From: Pseudomonadota bacterium
GTDB lineage: Bacteria > Pseudomonadota > Gammaproteobacteria > Steroidobacterales > Steroidobacteraceae
Assembly: GCA_016720075.1 (NCBI GenBank)
Contig: JADJXW010000003.1
Span: 62,001-126,000, forward strand
Direction of reading: 5' to 3'
Length of the DNA stretch: 64,000 nt
A program made the position numbers and the translations under genes. Positions 1 to 8,064 of the stretch are shown here, in pieces. The notes under the pieces were generated by a model. That model made no database searches. It saw nothing but the letters and a program-made list of their open reading frames with translations, and was not told where the DNA came from. Numbering within the stretch: position 1 is the stretch's first letter; every line of letters starts with the position of its first letter.

Positions 1-237
1 CGACAGGTTAACCAGCGTTCCAGACCTGGGGTCATCCCGCGCTGGCGAATGCGCTCACGCCGCGACGAGCCCCCACACCGACAGGTGCGCTGCGGGCGAC
101 ATGCGCTGCCGAATGCCACCACGCCCGGTTGGTGCCCCCCTGGCGGCCCCGCGGGGCACCCGGGCGGCGATCAACCATGCGCGCGAAATCGTTTCTCCCA
201 CCGCCGGGCGAACCCCGGCGGCCGGGGCGCCGCCGCT

Positions 238-1155
238 GTGGGCCACCCCAATCACTCGGGGCTGGCGGCCGTCGGCCCTCTGCTCGCCGCGCAGCCCGAT
301 CGGCCGAAATACCGCAGCGCCGCGGAGATCATCGCCGCCGCGCCCGAGGCCGACTGGCGCACACCAGATCCCCGGAATCTGCTCTACATGGAGCTGGCCA
401 CCGGCCGCGTGATCATCGAGCTCGCGCCGCAGTTCGCCCCCGAGCACGTGGGCAATATCCGCACGCTGGCGCGCGCCGGCTTCTGGGACGGCACCAGCAT
501 CTACCGGTCGCAGGACAACTTCGTGGTGCAGTTCGGGGATGCCGATTCGGATGATCCCGCGCGCGCGCGACCACTGGGCGAGGCGAAGAAGCACCTGCCG
601 GCGGAGTTTCATCGTGCAGCGAAGGATCTCGCCTTCGACCGCCTGCCCGACGCCGATGGCTGGGCCCGTGAAGTGGGTTTTGCCGAGGGTTTCCCTGCCG
701 GCCGCGATCCCGCGAAGAACACCGCCTGGATGGCGCATTGCTACGGCACCGTCGGCGCGGGCCGCAGCGATGCCGACGACAGCAGCATCGGCACCGAGCT
801 CTACGTGACCATCGGCCAGTCGCCCCGCCAGCTCGATGACAACATCACCGTCGTGGGACGCGTGCTGGCGGGCATGGAATTGCTGAGCACCATCAGGCGT
901 GGCCCGCCGCCGCTGGGGTTCTATGAAGATGCGCGCGAGCGCACGCCGATCCGCTCGATCAGGTTGGCCAGCGAGTTGCCAGAAGCGGACCGCACGAGGC
1001 TGCAGGTGCTGCGCACCGATACGCAGAGCTTCCGCGACGCCACCGAGGCGCGGCGCAACCGCGTCGATGGCTTCTACAAGCGCCCCGCGGGCCACGTCGA
1101 CCTGTGCAACGTGCCCATTCCGACCCGCACGGCGCCTGCTCCCGCCAGTCCATGA
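238..1155 (+). CDS. Secreted cyclophilin-type peptidyl-prolyl isomerase (start uncertain)
   Basis: Cyclophilins isomerise Xaa-Pro bonds during protein folding. The core starts near 385 ([15 protein letters not shown]) and continues through [19 protein letters not shown] and the FVVQFGD segment, followed by the [24 protein letters not shown] part of the fold. About 90 residues follow the core, longer than a minimal cyclophilin. The reading frame is open upstream of 238 but Pro/Arg-rich and unconvincing. GTG 238 gives a short alanine/leucine-rich leader that could be a signal peptide. An ATG at 177 lies in another frame, so a sequencing indel in the leader is possible. The stop overlaps the next start (ATGA), which suggests co-transcription with the exporter. 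Family is confident; the start is not. Confidence 0.75.
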   Translation: MGHPNHSGLAAVGPLLAAQPDRPKYRSAAEIIAAAPEADWRTPDPRNLLYMELATGRVIIELAPQFAPEHVGNIRTLARAGFWDGTSIYRSQDNFVVQFGDADSDDPARARPLGEAKKHLPAEFHRAAKDLAFDRLPDADGWAREVGFAEGFPAGRDPAKNTAWMAHCYGTVGAGRSDADDSSIGTELYVTIGQSPRQLDDNITVVGRVLAGMELLSTIRRGPPPLGFYEDARERTPIRSIRLASELPEADRTRLQVLRTDTQSFRDATEARRNRVDGFYKRPAGHVDLCNVPIPTRTAPAPASP

Positions 1156-2003
1156 GCTACGTGGTGCTGCTGCTCGTGCTGGGGGCCATCTGGGGAGGCT
1201 CCTTCCTGTTCATGCGCATCGCGGTGAATGACTTCGGGCCCGTGCCGCTGGTGGAGATGCGCCTGGCGCTGGGCTCGGCGCTGCTGCTGCCCTTCCTGTG
1301 GCGCGACCGCGAGAAATTCACGCTGCGCCGCTGGCCGATGATGGCGTTCATCGGCCTGATGAATTCCGCGCTGCCATTCCTGCTCTTTGCCTGGGCGGCG
1401 GAACGGGCGCCTGCCGGCGTGGGCGCCATTGCCAACGGCATGACGGCGCTGTGCGCGGCGCTGATGGGATTCCTGTTCTTCCACGAGAAGCTCAGCGCGC
1501 GCCAGAGCATCGCGCTGGTCGCCGGCTTCGCCGGCATCATCGTGCTGGCCAGCGGCAAGATGGCCGGCATGAGCGTGGGCTGGGCCAGCATCGCAGGCGC
1601 AGTGGCCTCGCTGATGTACGGCCTGGGCGCGCACATGGCGCGGCGCCACCTGCAGGGCCTGCCGCCGGCAGCACTGGCTGCGGTCACGCTGGGGTCCGGG
1701 GCGTTGCTGGCGGCGCCGTTCGCCATCGCCACCTGGCCGCGCCATGCCATTCCGATGAAGTCCTGGCTCAGCGCGGGCGCGCTGGGGATGCTGTGCACCG
1801 GCATCGCCTTTGCGATGTTCTACCGGCTGATCGAGAAGGTGGGCGCGAACCGCACCACCATCGTCACCTACCTGATTCCGCCCTTCGGCGTGGCCTGGGG
1901 ATGGCTGTTCCTGGACGAACCGGTGACGCTGACAATGAGCATCGCCTGCGTGCTGATCCTGGGCAGCGTTGCGCTAAGCCAGAACTGGGGCGCGAAGCGC
2001 TGA
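1152..2003 (+). CDS. EamA/DMT-family permease
   Basis: A drug/metabolite transporter superfamily protein of 283 residues with about ten hydrophobic segments and the two EamA repeats. The N-terminal repeat begins GAIWGGSFLFMRIAV, and the C-terminal one contains ANRTTIVTYLIPPFGVAWGW and LFLDEP, a hallmark of the family. Members export metabolites, amino acids or drugs across the inner membrane; the substrate cannot be told here. ATG 1152 overlaps the cyclophilin stop by four bases, arguing for translational coupling. It converges on the HMCES-like gene with only one base between the stops. Confidence 0.85.
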   Translation: MSYVVLLLVLGAIWGGSFLFMRIAVNDFGPVPLVEMRLALGSALLLPFLWRDREKFTLRRWPMMAFIGLMNSALPFLLFAWAAERAPAGVGAIANGMTALCAALMGFLFFHEKLSARQSIALVAGFAGIIVLASGKMAGMSVGWASIAGAVASLMYGLGAHMARRHLQGLPPAALAAVTLGSGALLAAPFAIATWPRHAIPMKSWLSAGALGMLCTGIAFAMFYRLIEKVGANRTTIVTYLIPPFGVAWGWLFLDEPVTLTMSIACVLILGSVALSQNWGAKR

Positions 2004-2004
2004 T

Positions 2005-2679
2005 TCAGGCGGCGGGCTTCACCAGCGCCGCATCGTTGTTGCGCGGATTGTTCACCCGCTTCGACACCGGCCAGGCACTGCGCAGGTCATCCGGATACTG
2101 CTGCAGGCACGCGAAGGCCTCATCGGGCGTGCCGGCGAGCCAGGCATCCCACTGATCGGGCTTCAGGATCGCAGGCTCGCGCAGCTTCGTGTTGTGGATG
2201 CCGGCCATCATCGGCGAGGCCGGCAGCGTGATGATGGTGAAGCTCAGGATGGGTTCGCCCTCGGGCGGGGTGCTGCTGTCCCACAGGCCGGCGAAGGCGA
2301 AGATTTCCTGGTCGGCGCAGCCGATGAACCAGGGCTGCTTGCCCTCTTCCAGCGTCTGCCATTCGTAGAAGCCGCAGGCCGGCACCAGGCAGCGCTGGCC
2401 GCGCTTCCACGCCGTTCGATAGGCCGGCGAGGTGCGGAAGGTTTCGACGCGCGCGTTGATGGTGCTGTAAGGGCCGGGATCGCCCTTCGCGAAAAAGGGA
2501 ATCAACCCCCAGCGCATGCCGGTGAGTTCGCGCCGCCCTTCCTGCCAGCGGACCACCGGCAACCGCATCGACGGTGTTGCGTTGAACAGTTGCCGCAGCC
2601 ACTCGGCGCCCTGCGGGCCCACGATGTTGAACTGCCGTTCCAGCGCCGCGACTTCGGGCGTCATGAAACGGCCGCACAT
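2005..2679 (-). CDS. SOS response-associated peptidase, HMCES/YedK family
   Basis: HMCES/YedK proteins form a stable thiazolidine crosslink with abasic sites in single-stranded DNA through the processed N-terminal cysteine. The protein starts MCGRF, so Cys2 becomes the N-terminal nucleophile after Met removal. Asn75 (INARVET), Glu106 (ACGFYEW) and His162 (GIHNTK) sit almost exactly where the E. coli YedK catalytic residues lie. Length of 224 residues is typical. ATG 2679 is chosen because Cys2 must follow the start; the longer frame upstream is an extension. It is the last gene of a minus-strand run, one base after the oxidoreductase stop. Confidence 0.92.
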   Translation of the reverse strand: MCGRFMTPEVAALERQFNIVGPQGAEWLRQLFNATPSMRLPVVRWQEGRRELTGMRWGLIPFFAKGDPGPYSTINARVETFRTSPAYRTAWKRGQRCLVPACGFYEWQTLEEGKQPWFIGCADQEIFAFAGLWDSSTPPEGEPILSFTIITLPASPMMAGIHNTKLREPAILKPDQWDAWLAGTPDEAFACLQQYPDDLRSAWPVSKRVNNPRNNDAALVKPAA

Positions 2680-2680
2680 G

Positions 2681-3697
2681 TCAGCGATCCTTCGACCTGG
2701 TGTCGAGCGACAGGATGACCTTACCCACGCTGTCGCCGGCATGCGCGAACTGCTGCGCCTCGGCGGCCTGCGCCAGCGGGAAGACCTTCGTCACGCGCAC
2801 CGTGTACTTGCCCGCGTCGGCAAGTTTGACCAGCGCGCGCAGCGTGTCGCCGATGGAGCTGCCGGGCGCCGTGGCGCGGATCTGCACGCAGGTCACGCCT
2901 GCCGCGGCGCATTGTTCGTCAGGTGGCGGACCGGCGATGGAAGTGAGCATGCCACCGCGCTTCACGTAGGCCAGCGCGGGCGCCGCCTGGCCATCGACCA
3001 TGTTGAGCACGGCATCCACGTTGCGGATGCGCGCCGCGACATTCTGTTTGTCGTAGGCCACGAACTCTTCGACACCCTGCTGCTTCAGCCACGCCTCCTG
3101 CGAGGAATGACCCGAGGCGATCACCTTGCCGCCCATCGCATGCACCACATCCACCGCGGCGGAGCCCGCGCCGCCCGCGGCGCCAATGATGGCCACGCGC
3201 TGGCCGGGTTTGATGTTCGCGGCTTCCGCGGCGCCGTATGCGGCCATGCCCGCGATGGGAATGCCGGAGGCCTGCTCGAACGTGAACCGCGAGGGCTTGG
3301 GAACGACCTGCGCAACCTCTGCGACGACGTACTGCGCGAAGGCGCCATTCACGCGGCCCACCACGGCATCACCCGCCTTGAACGCGGTGACGCCCGCGCC
3401 CACGGACTCGACGATGCCTGCGGCGTCGTAGCCGGGTATGGCCGGCAGCTGGGCGCCAGAAGGCAGCGAGATCGGCGCCGGGCGCCGCTTCCAGTCCACG
3501 GGATTCACCGCCGCCGCATACACGCGGATGAGCACCTGGTCCGCGCCGGGCGCGGGCGCGGGCACCGTCTGCAGCTGGAACGACGCGGCATCCGCGCCGG
3601 TCTGCACGATGGCCTGCATGGTCGCTGGCGCGGCGTGAACGGCAGGGGCCAGCAGCAGAAGCGCCGCGGATAGCAATGTATTGTGTAGTGTCTTCAT
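2681..3697 (-). CDS. Quinone reductase-like MDR oxidoreductase with a signal peptide
   Basis: A 338-residue member of the medium-chain dehydrogenase/reductase superfamily, zeta-crystallin/quinone oxidoreductase branch. It has the GroES-like part (VLIRVYAAAVNPVDWKRRP), the nucleotide-binding loop (AIIGAAGGAGSAAVDVVHAMGGKVIA) and no structural zinc cysteines. Unusually, residues 1-23 form a clear Sec signal peptide (positively charged start, leucine/alanine core, VHA-A cleavage site), so the enzyme is predicted to be periplasmic, where NAD(P)H is not normally available. It lies between a GNAT gene two bases upstream and the HMCES-like gene one base downstream, so the three are probably one transcript. 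Confidence 0.85.
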   Translation of the reverse strand: MKTLHNTLLSAALLLLAPAVHAAPATMQAIVQTGADAASFQLQTVPAPAPGADQVLIRVYAAAVNPVDWKRRPAPISLPSGAQLPAIPGYDAAGIVESVGAGVTAFKAGDAVVGRVNGAFAQYVVAEVAQVVPKPSRFTFEQASGIPIAGMAAYGAAEAANIKPGQRVAIIGAAGGAGSAAVDVVHAMGGKVIASGHSSQEAWLKQQGVEEFVAYDKQNVAARIRNVDAVLNMVDGQAAPALAYVKRGGMLTSIAGPPPDEQCAAAGVTCVQIRATAPGSSIGDTLRALVKLADAGKYTVRVTKVFPLAQAAEAQQFAHAGDSVGKVILSLDTRSKDR

Positions 3698-3699
3698 GA

Positions 3700-3996
3700 T
3701 CAGTCGATCTTATCCTGAACATCCCGCAACGAGGCATCGCGCGCGAACTGCACGACCACATAGCTGCAGGAGGCGGAGATCTTCGTGTTGGTTTGCCGCG
3801 CCCAGGCCACTGCCGCATCCAGAAGCTGCCGCGCGACGCCATGGCCGCGAACGGCCGGGTCCACATGCGTGTGATCCACGAGGATGCGCGCTTCGCCGAG
3901 GCGTTGATAGGTCATCTCGGCAACCTGCCGCCCGCCCTGCTCGAGCGCGAATACGCCGCGATCACCGGCCTCGCTGTGCGTGATCTTGCCCGGCAT
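3700..3996 (-). CDS. Small GNAT-family N-acetyltransferase
   Basis: This 98-residue protein matches the short single-domain GNAT proteins (YidJ/NATD1-like). The segment ILVDHTHVDPAVRGHGVARQLL contains the acetyl-CoA pyrophosphate-binding motif (RGHGVA), followed by a helix (DAAVAWARQ) and the strand KISASCSYVVVQF. Substrates of this subfamily are mostly unknown. It is the first gene of a tight minus-strand cluster with the oxidoreductase and HMCES-like genes (two- and one-base gaps) and sits two bases downstream of the membrane gene's stop. Confidence 0.85.
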   Translation of the reverse strand: MPGKITHSEAGDRGVFALEQGGRQVAEMTYQRLGEARILVDHTHVDPAVRGHGVARQLLDAAVAWARQTNTKISASCSYVVVQFARDASLRDVQDKID

Positions 3997-3998
3997 GC

Positions 3999-5066
3999 TC
4001 AGAACTTCCCGCTGGCGCCGCCGCCACCGAAGCCACCACCCTCGCCCTGCACCGGTGCCGGCGGCGCTTCACCGGGCCGGGGCGTCAGGTGCGCGGCCGC
4101 AGCCACCTGCAGCAGGTCGAGGCCGCTGGTCTCCTCCAGCGGCCGTGACGTGACGCCCTCCAGCCGCACACGCAGCAGGCGATCCACGACGATCGCGGTG
4201 GCCAGCAGCGCCAGGCCCGCTGCGATCAGCTGCCAGTGCAGCGTCCAGACCACGAAATGTCGCAGCGCCCAGGCCATGCACACCACCAGGCCCAGCGCCC
4301 CGATGAGCGGTGCGTGCGAACGACGCTTCACGCCGACGACGACATACAGCACAAGGAACGCCAGTACGAATGCCAGCGCAACCTGCCCGCGCACGGACGC
4401 GTCGCTGCCGGACCACGCGGCGAGCCACCCATATGCAAGCCAGGGCATCACGACGACCAGCCCGTCCAGCATGCGATCGGTCGAAGGCCGCTGCCACTGC
4501 CAGCCACTGCTCATGAGCGCGCCGACGGACAACGCCGCGCAGAAGGCGCCGGCTTCCATCTCCCGCATGCCGCCACCGAACAGATGCCCGCTGCTCATCG
4601 CCACGGCCAGCGACAACAGCGCCGCCGCCAGCGTCGTGATGTAGGGATTCAGCAGCCGCCAGCCCACCAGCAGCGCCGCGGCCGCGATGAGCGCGACGCC
4701 GACCTCCTCATGCCCGCCGGAGCGATTCCAGAGGAGGATCTGCACCACGATCGAGATGGCCCCGCACAGGTACACGATTTCTTCGACGCCGGAGTGAATC
4801 ACCCTGCGCTGCGCCACCAGCCATTCGGCGACGAGCACCATGACCAGGCCACCCAGCAACCAGGGCGAGGGAAACGACACGAGCATTCCGGCGAACATGC
4901 CTGTGCCGACCACCCCGAGCACGAAGCCCAGGCAGCGTGCGAGCCAGGTCGTGGTCTTCCAGGGGCCACCGCTGCCCGCTTCCTCTACCTTCTGGCGCAG
5001 CGCCGGATAACGCAGCGCCAGCACCAACCAGCGCTCCTCGCTCACCGTGGGACGCGCGATGATCAT
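3999..5066 (-). CDS. Polytopic membrane protein, DUF4401-like
   Basis: A 355-residue integral membrane protein with roughly nine or ten hydrophobic segments. The N-terminus (YPALRQKVEEA) is hydrophilic and the C-terminal tail ends in a glycine-rich GGGFGGGGASGKF, which resembles the tail of TPM-domain membrane proteins. It overlaps the upstream membrane gene by ATGA (start 5066, upstream stop 5063-5065). Paired genes of this kind are often annotated DUF2157 plus DUF4401; I assign this on architecture only. Function is unknown. The long frame continuing above 5066 is a shadow of the neighbouring gene. Confidence 0.7.
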   Translation of the reverse strand: MIIARPTVSEERWLVLALRYPALRQKVEEAGSGGPWKTTTWLARCLGFVLGVVGTGMFAGMLVSFPSPWLLGGLVMVLVAEWLVAQRRVIHSGVEEIVYLCGAISIVVQILLWNRSGGHEEVGVALIAAAALLVGWRLLNPYITTLAAALLSLAVAMSSGHLFGGGMREMEAGAFCAALSVGALMSSGWQWQRPSTDRMLDGLVVVMPWLAYGWLAAWSGSDASVRGQVALAFVLAFLVLYVVVGVKRRSHAPLIGALGLVVCMAWALRHFVVWTLHWQLIAAGLALLATAIVVDRLLRVRLEGVTSRPLEETSGLDLLQVAAAAHLTPRPGEAPPAPVQGEGGGFGGGGASGKF

Positions 5067-6058
5067 GCGCGGGACTCCTTGAGCCTTGCCCGCAGGCTGA
5101 ACAGCAGCACCACCGCGCCGATCACCGTCATCAGGCCCAGCGTGGAGGTCAGCCCGAAATCGCGGAACAGCAGCGCCTCGAGCCAAATCAGGCCGATGGT
5201 GCTGTAACCCACCGCATAGACCAGGTAGCTCTCGCGGCGCTCGGTGAGCCCCACGCGGCCCGATGCCAGCGCAAGCCCCAGCAGCGTCACGGCGCCGATC
5301 CAGCGTGTCGATGCATCGGCACCCAGCGCCAGCGCGCCCCAGAAGCCGAAATTCACCGCGAACTGCCGATAGACATCGCGGAAGCCCGCGCCCTGCTCCG
5401 CAGCTTCCATCACATGCAGCCGGCTGCCGGCGTAGAACACGATGGCGCACACCAGCGCGCGCGGACCTGCGCCCCACCAGCGATTGCCAGACTCGAACAG
5501 CGCGCCGAACTGCAGCTCCGCACCCATCCACGTGGCAAACGCTGTCAGCGCCACGGAAAGCACCAGCCGTGAACGGAAGAAATACGCCGTGCCCAGGTGC
5601 CAGGCCGCCAGCAGCAGCAGGTGGCGCGACCAGGCGTTGCCCAGCAGGCGGAACTTCACTTCGGCATAGCCGATGGCGGCGCTGAACAGCAGCGCGGCCA
5701 GCAGCAGCACATAGTCTTCGCCCAGTCGTCGCTCGCGCCGCTGGCGGCGCGCGCGCAGCGCCACCGCATAGCACAGCAGCGAGGCCAGCAGGATGCCCGC
5801 CAGCAGCGCCAGCGGACCGATGCGATCGAGATTGGCCTTGACCAGCAGGCCCACGCCGGCCACCACCGTGGCGACACCGGCATAGAGCATCACCACCAGT
5901 TCGCGGTGGACGGAGAAGATCTCGCGGCGCTCCAGCCTCACCGCGGCGGAGCGGGCCTCCGCGGACACGCCTTCCACGGCCAGCGTTTCGAGTTCCCGGG
6001 ACAGGTCGTGCACGATGCCCAAAAGCCTATAGGATTGGGACTTCGCGCGCACCAGCAA
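5063..6058 (-). CDS. Polytopic membrane protein, DUF2157-like
   Basis: A 331-residue protein with a soluble N-terminal stretch of about 50 residues (LERREIFSVHRELVVM) leading into eight to ten transmembrane segments. The arrangement of a short helical soluble part and then VVAGVGLLVKANLDRIGP recalls DUF2157 proteins, which commonly precede a DUF4401 gene, as here. It is coupled to the downstream gene by a four-base overlap. It is divergent from the SGNH hydrolase with only 20 bases between the two starts, so the actual start may be internal. No enzymatic motif was seen; function unknown. Confidence 0.7.
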   Translation of the reverse strand: MLVRAKSQSYRLLGIVHDLSRELETLAVEGVSAEARSAAVRLERREIFSVHRELVVMLYAGVATVVAGVGLLVKANLDRIGPLALLAGILLASLLCYAVALRARRQRRERRLGEDYVLLLAALLFSAAIGYAEVKFRLLGNAWSRHLLLLAAWHLGTAYFFRSRLVLSVALTAFATWMGAELQFGALFESGNRWWGAGPRALVCAIVFYAGSRLHVMEAAEQGAGFRDVYRQFAVNFGFWGALALGADASTRWIGAVTLLGLALASGRVGLTERRESYLVYAVGYSTIGLIWLEALLFRDFGLTSTLGLMTVIGAVVLLFSLRARLKESRA

Positions 6059-6078
6059 AAGACCATGGGGGAATAACG

Positions 6079-7317
6079 ATGCGTAATCGACTGTTTGCCA
6101 TCATCACGGCCGGCGCACTGGGATGCGCCACTGCACTGCCCGCCAGCGCCATGTGGGTGGCGAGCTGGGTTGCCCCGCCGCATGCGCCGCTGGCAACCGA
6201 AGGACCCTTCGGCGCGGCCTCCTACGACAACGTGACCCTCAGCCAGATCCTGCGCGTCAGCGAAGGCGGCAATAAGCTGCGCATCCGGTTTTCTAACCGC
6301 TATGGCGCCGGCCCGCTTGCCATCGGCGCGGCGCGCGTGGTGCGCATCGACGATGCGGGCAAGGAGATCGAAGGCAGCTCGCGCGCGCTCTCGTTCGGCG
6401 GCACGGGCGAAGCGGTGATTCCGCGTGGCGCGCCCTTCGCGAGCGATGTGGTGACGCTCGACGTGCCCAGCCTTTCGCGCCTGAAGGTGGAGTTCTACCT
6501 GCCCAAGGCCACAGGGCCATGCACCTGCCACCTCACGGGGGTGGATGAACTGGCGGTATCACCGCCGGGCAATTTCGTGGGCAAACCCTTCACGCCTGTA
6601 TCAAAGGCGCAGTTCCGCGCGTTCCTGGCGGTGGTAGAGGTGGATTCACCGAAGGCGCTGGGCACCATCGTCGCGTTCGGCGATTCCATCACCGATGGCG
6701 TGGGCGCCACGGCCGGCGCCAACCGCCGCTGGCCCGACATCCTGGCCAATCGGCTGCAGGCCGCGGGCCAGCGCTGGGCGGTGGCCAATTCGGCCATCAG
6801 CGGCAATCGCATCCTGAGCCCGGGCATGGGCGAATCGGCGCTGGCGCGTTTCGATGAAGACGTACTCAGCCTGCCCAACGTGAAGTACCTCATCGTTTTC
6901 GAAGGCGTGAACGACATCGGCAACCGCTTCGGCGTTCGCGGCCCGAACCAGCCCAACTTCCCGGGCCTCGACCAGCCCGAGATCACCGTGGAGCAAATGA
7001 TCGCCGGCTACCAGCAGATCATCGCGCGCGCGCACGAGAAGGGCATCAAGGTGATCGGCTCGCCCATCGGCCCGTACAAGGGCGCCTCTTACTGGAGCGA
7101 GGCCGGCGAGGCCGCGCGGCAGAAGATCAACGACTGGATCCTGAACAGCGGCGCCTTCGACGGCACGACGCGCCTGGATCTTGCCTTCGCCGATCCGGCC
7201 GACCCGCGGCAGATGCGCGAGGGTTATCACATGGGTGACCACCTGCACGGCAGCGATGCGGGGCTGAAGGCCGTCGGCGAATCCATCGACCTGAAGCTGT
7301 TCAAGCGGGTCAAGTAG
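6079..7317 (+). CDS. Secreted SGNH/GDSL-family hydrolase
   Basis: A serine esterase-type enzyme of 412 residues with an N-terminal signal peptide (cleavage near PASA-MW). Block I is FGDSITDGVG with the nucleophile Ser203, block II is the Gly in NSAISGNRIL, block III the Asn in FEGVNDIG, and block V the DHLH motif near the C-terminus. Residues 30-170 form a beta-rich domain before the catalytic part, as in SGNH enzymes that act on acetylated sugars or acyl esters. The substrate cannot be deduced. A hairpin terminator follows immediately. Confidence 0.9.
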   Translation: MRNRLFAIITAGALGCATALPASAMWVASWVAPPHAPLATEGPFGAASYDNVTLSQILRVSEGGNKLRIRFSNRYGAGPLAIGAARVVRIDDAGKEIEGSSRALSFGGTGEAVIPRGAPFASDVVTLDVPSLSRLKVEFYLPKATGPCTCHLTGVDELAVSPPGNFVGKPFTPVSKAQFRAFLAVVEVDSPKALGTIVAFGDSITDGVGATAGANRRWPDILANRLQAAGQRWAVANSAISGNRILSPGMGESALARFDEDVLSLPNVKYLIVFEGVNDIGNRFGVRGPNQPNFPGLDQPEITVEQMIAGYQQIIARAHEKGIKVIGSPIGPYKGASYWSEAGEAARQKINDWILNSGAFDGTTRLDLAFADPADPRQMREGYHMGDHLHGSDAGLKAVGESIDLKLFKRVK

Positions 7318-7335
7318 ACTTTCGGCGCGCCAAAA

Positions 7336-7366
7336 GCAAAAGGGTTGTCCCGTGACAACCCTTTGC
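7336..7366. terminator. Bidirectional rho-independent terminator
   Basis: The arms GCAAAAGGGTTGTC and GACAACCCTTTGC pair around a short loop with one bulged base. On the plus strand it ends the SGNH gene with only a weak T-rich tail. On the minus strand the stem is followed by CTTTTGCTTTT, so it should also stop transcription of the Arg/Asp-rich gene whose stop is at 7392. Confidence 0.8.
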
Positions 7367-7391
7367 TGTTCATCAGCCCGCGCAGGCTGGA

Positions 7392-7937
7392 TCAGTCGTG
7401 GTCGCGGCGGTCGTCGCGATCACCCCGCCGGCCATCCCGGCGACCATCCCGACGGTCCCGGCGATCGTCGTGGCGATCATCTCGCCATTCGCGGCGATCG
7501 TCGCGGCGGTCACTGCGCCAGTCGTGGCGGTCATCACGCCGATCGTTGCGCCAGTCACGGCGGTCATCGCGCCGATCATCGCGCCAGTGGCGGTCGTTGT
7601 AGTGCTGGCGATGACGCGGCACATACACGTTGCTGTACCACTCGTCGCGCACGAAATACACCGGGCGCGAGCAGGCGTTGTAGCGGCCGCAGTACCTACC
7701 CCAGTTGCGATAGTGGTCACGCGGCGCGCGGACGTATACGGGGGCGTAGGCCCGGTGCCGCGCCGCCAGCACCACCGGCTGGCTGTAGATCAGGCCAGGG
7801 CGGCCATAACCACCGATATCAAGCTGCCCGTAGAAGCCCGGCTCGCCGACGCTGATCGAGATTCCCACATTGCCGGCGAAGGCCGGCGCCGTGGCGGCTG
7901 CGGCGGTGAGCGCGAGTGCGGCGATGAGTTTCTTCAT
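7392..7937 (-). CDS. Secreted protein with an Arg/Asp-rich repetitive tail
   Basis: A 181-residue protein with a Sec signal peptide (MKKLIAALAL, cleavage after AFA). It has a middle region rich in Tyr, Pro and Arg (residues 20-115) and a C-terminal tail of about 60 residues built of DDRRDWR-type units. The start at 7937 is preceded by a good AGGAGA ribosome site. Proteins of this shape, with extremely charged Arg/Asp tails, are common in Xanthomonadales-related bacteria but have no assigned role. The terminator at 7336-7366 lies just downstream. Function unknown; secretion is well supported. Confidence 0.8.
   Translation of the reverse strand: MKKLIAALALTAAAATAPAFAGNVGISISVGEPGFYGQLDIGGYGRPGLIYSQPVVLAARHRAYAPVYVRAPRDHYRNWGRYCGRYNACSRPVYFVRDEWYSNVYVPRHRQHYNDRHWRDDRRDDRRDWRNDRRDDRHDWRSDRRDDRREWRDDRHDDRRDRRDGRRDGRRGDRDDRRDHD
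7395..7600 (-). repeat. Degenerate tandem repeat encoding DDRRDWR-type units
   Basis: The plus strand is a run of imperfect units of about 15-24 bases around ggcggtcatcgcgcc / cggtcgtcgcgat, which read on the minus strand as alternating Asp-Asp-Arg-Arg and Trp-Arg units. It accounts for the charged tail of the protein above and also explains the long spurious frames on the opposite strand. Confidence 0.7.
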
Positions 7938-8064
7938 GGCGATCTCTCCTTCCTTCATCCGACGCGGATATTCCCGGTCGTTGGAAGGGAGATTGCCACC
8001 GCGCACCTGAACCGCCGCGGAACGGCGCTATTCAGGTGCAATTCAGCTTCGGCGCCGCGATGCC

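Noticed and set aside
55..1095. Long minus-strand frames opposite the cyclophilin gene
   Set aside because: Composition is Ala/Arg/Gly-rich with no domain; it is the antisense shadow expected in GC-rich coding sequence.
7395..7600. CRISPR-like tandem repeat
   Set aside because: Units are imperfect and contiguous without spacers, and they encode the Arg/Asp-rich tail of a secreted protein.
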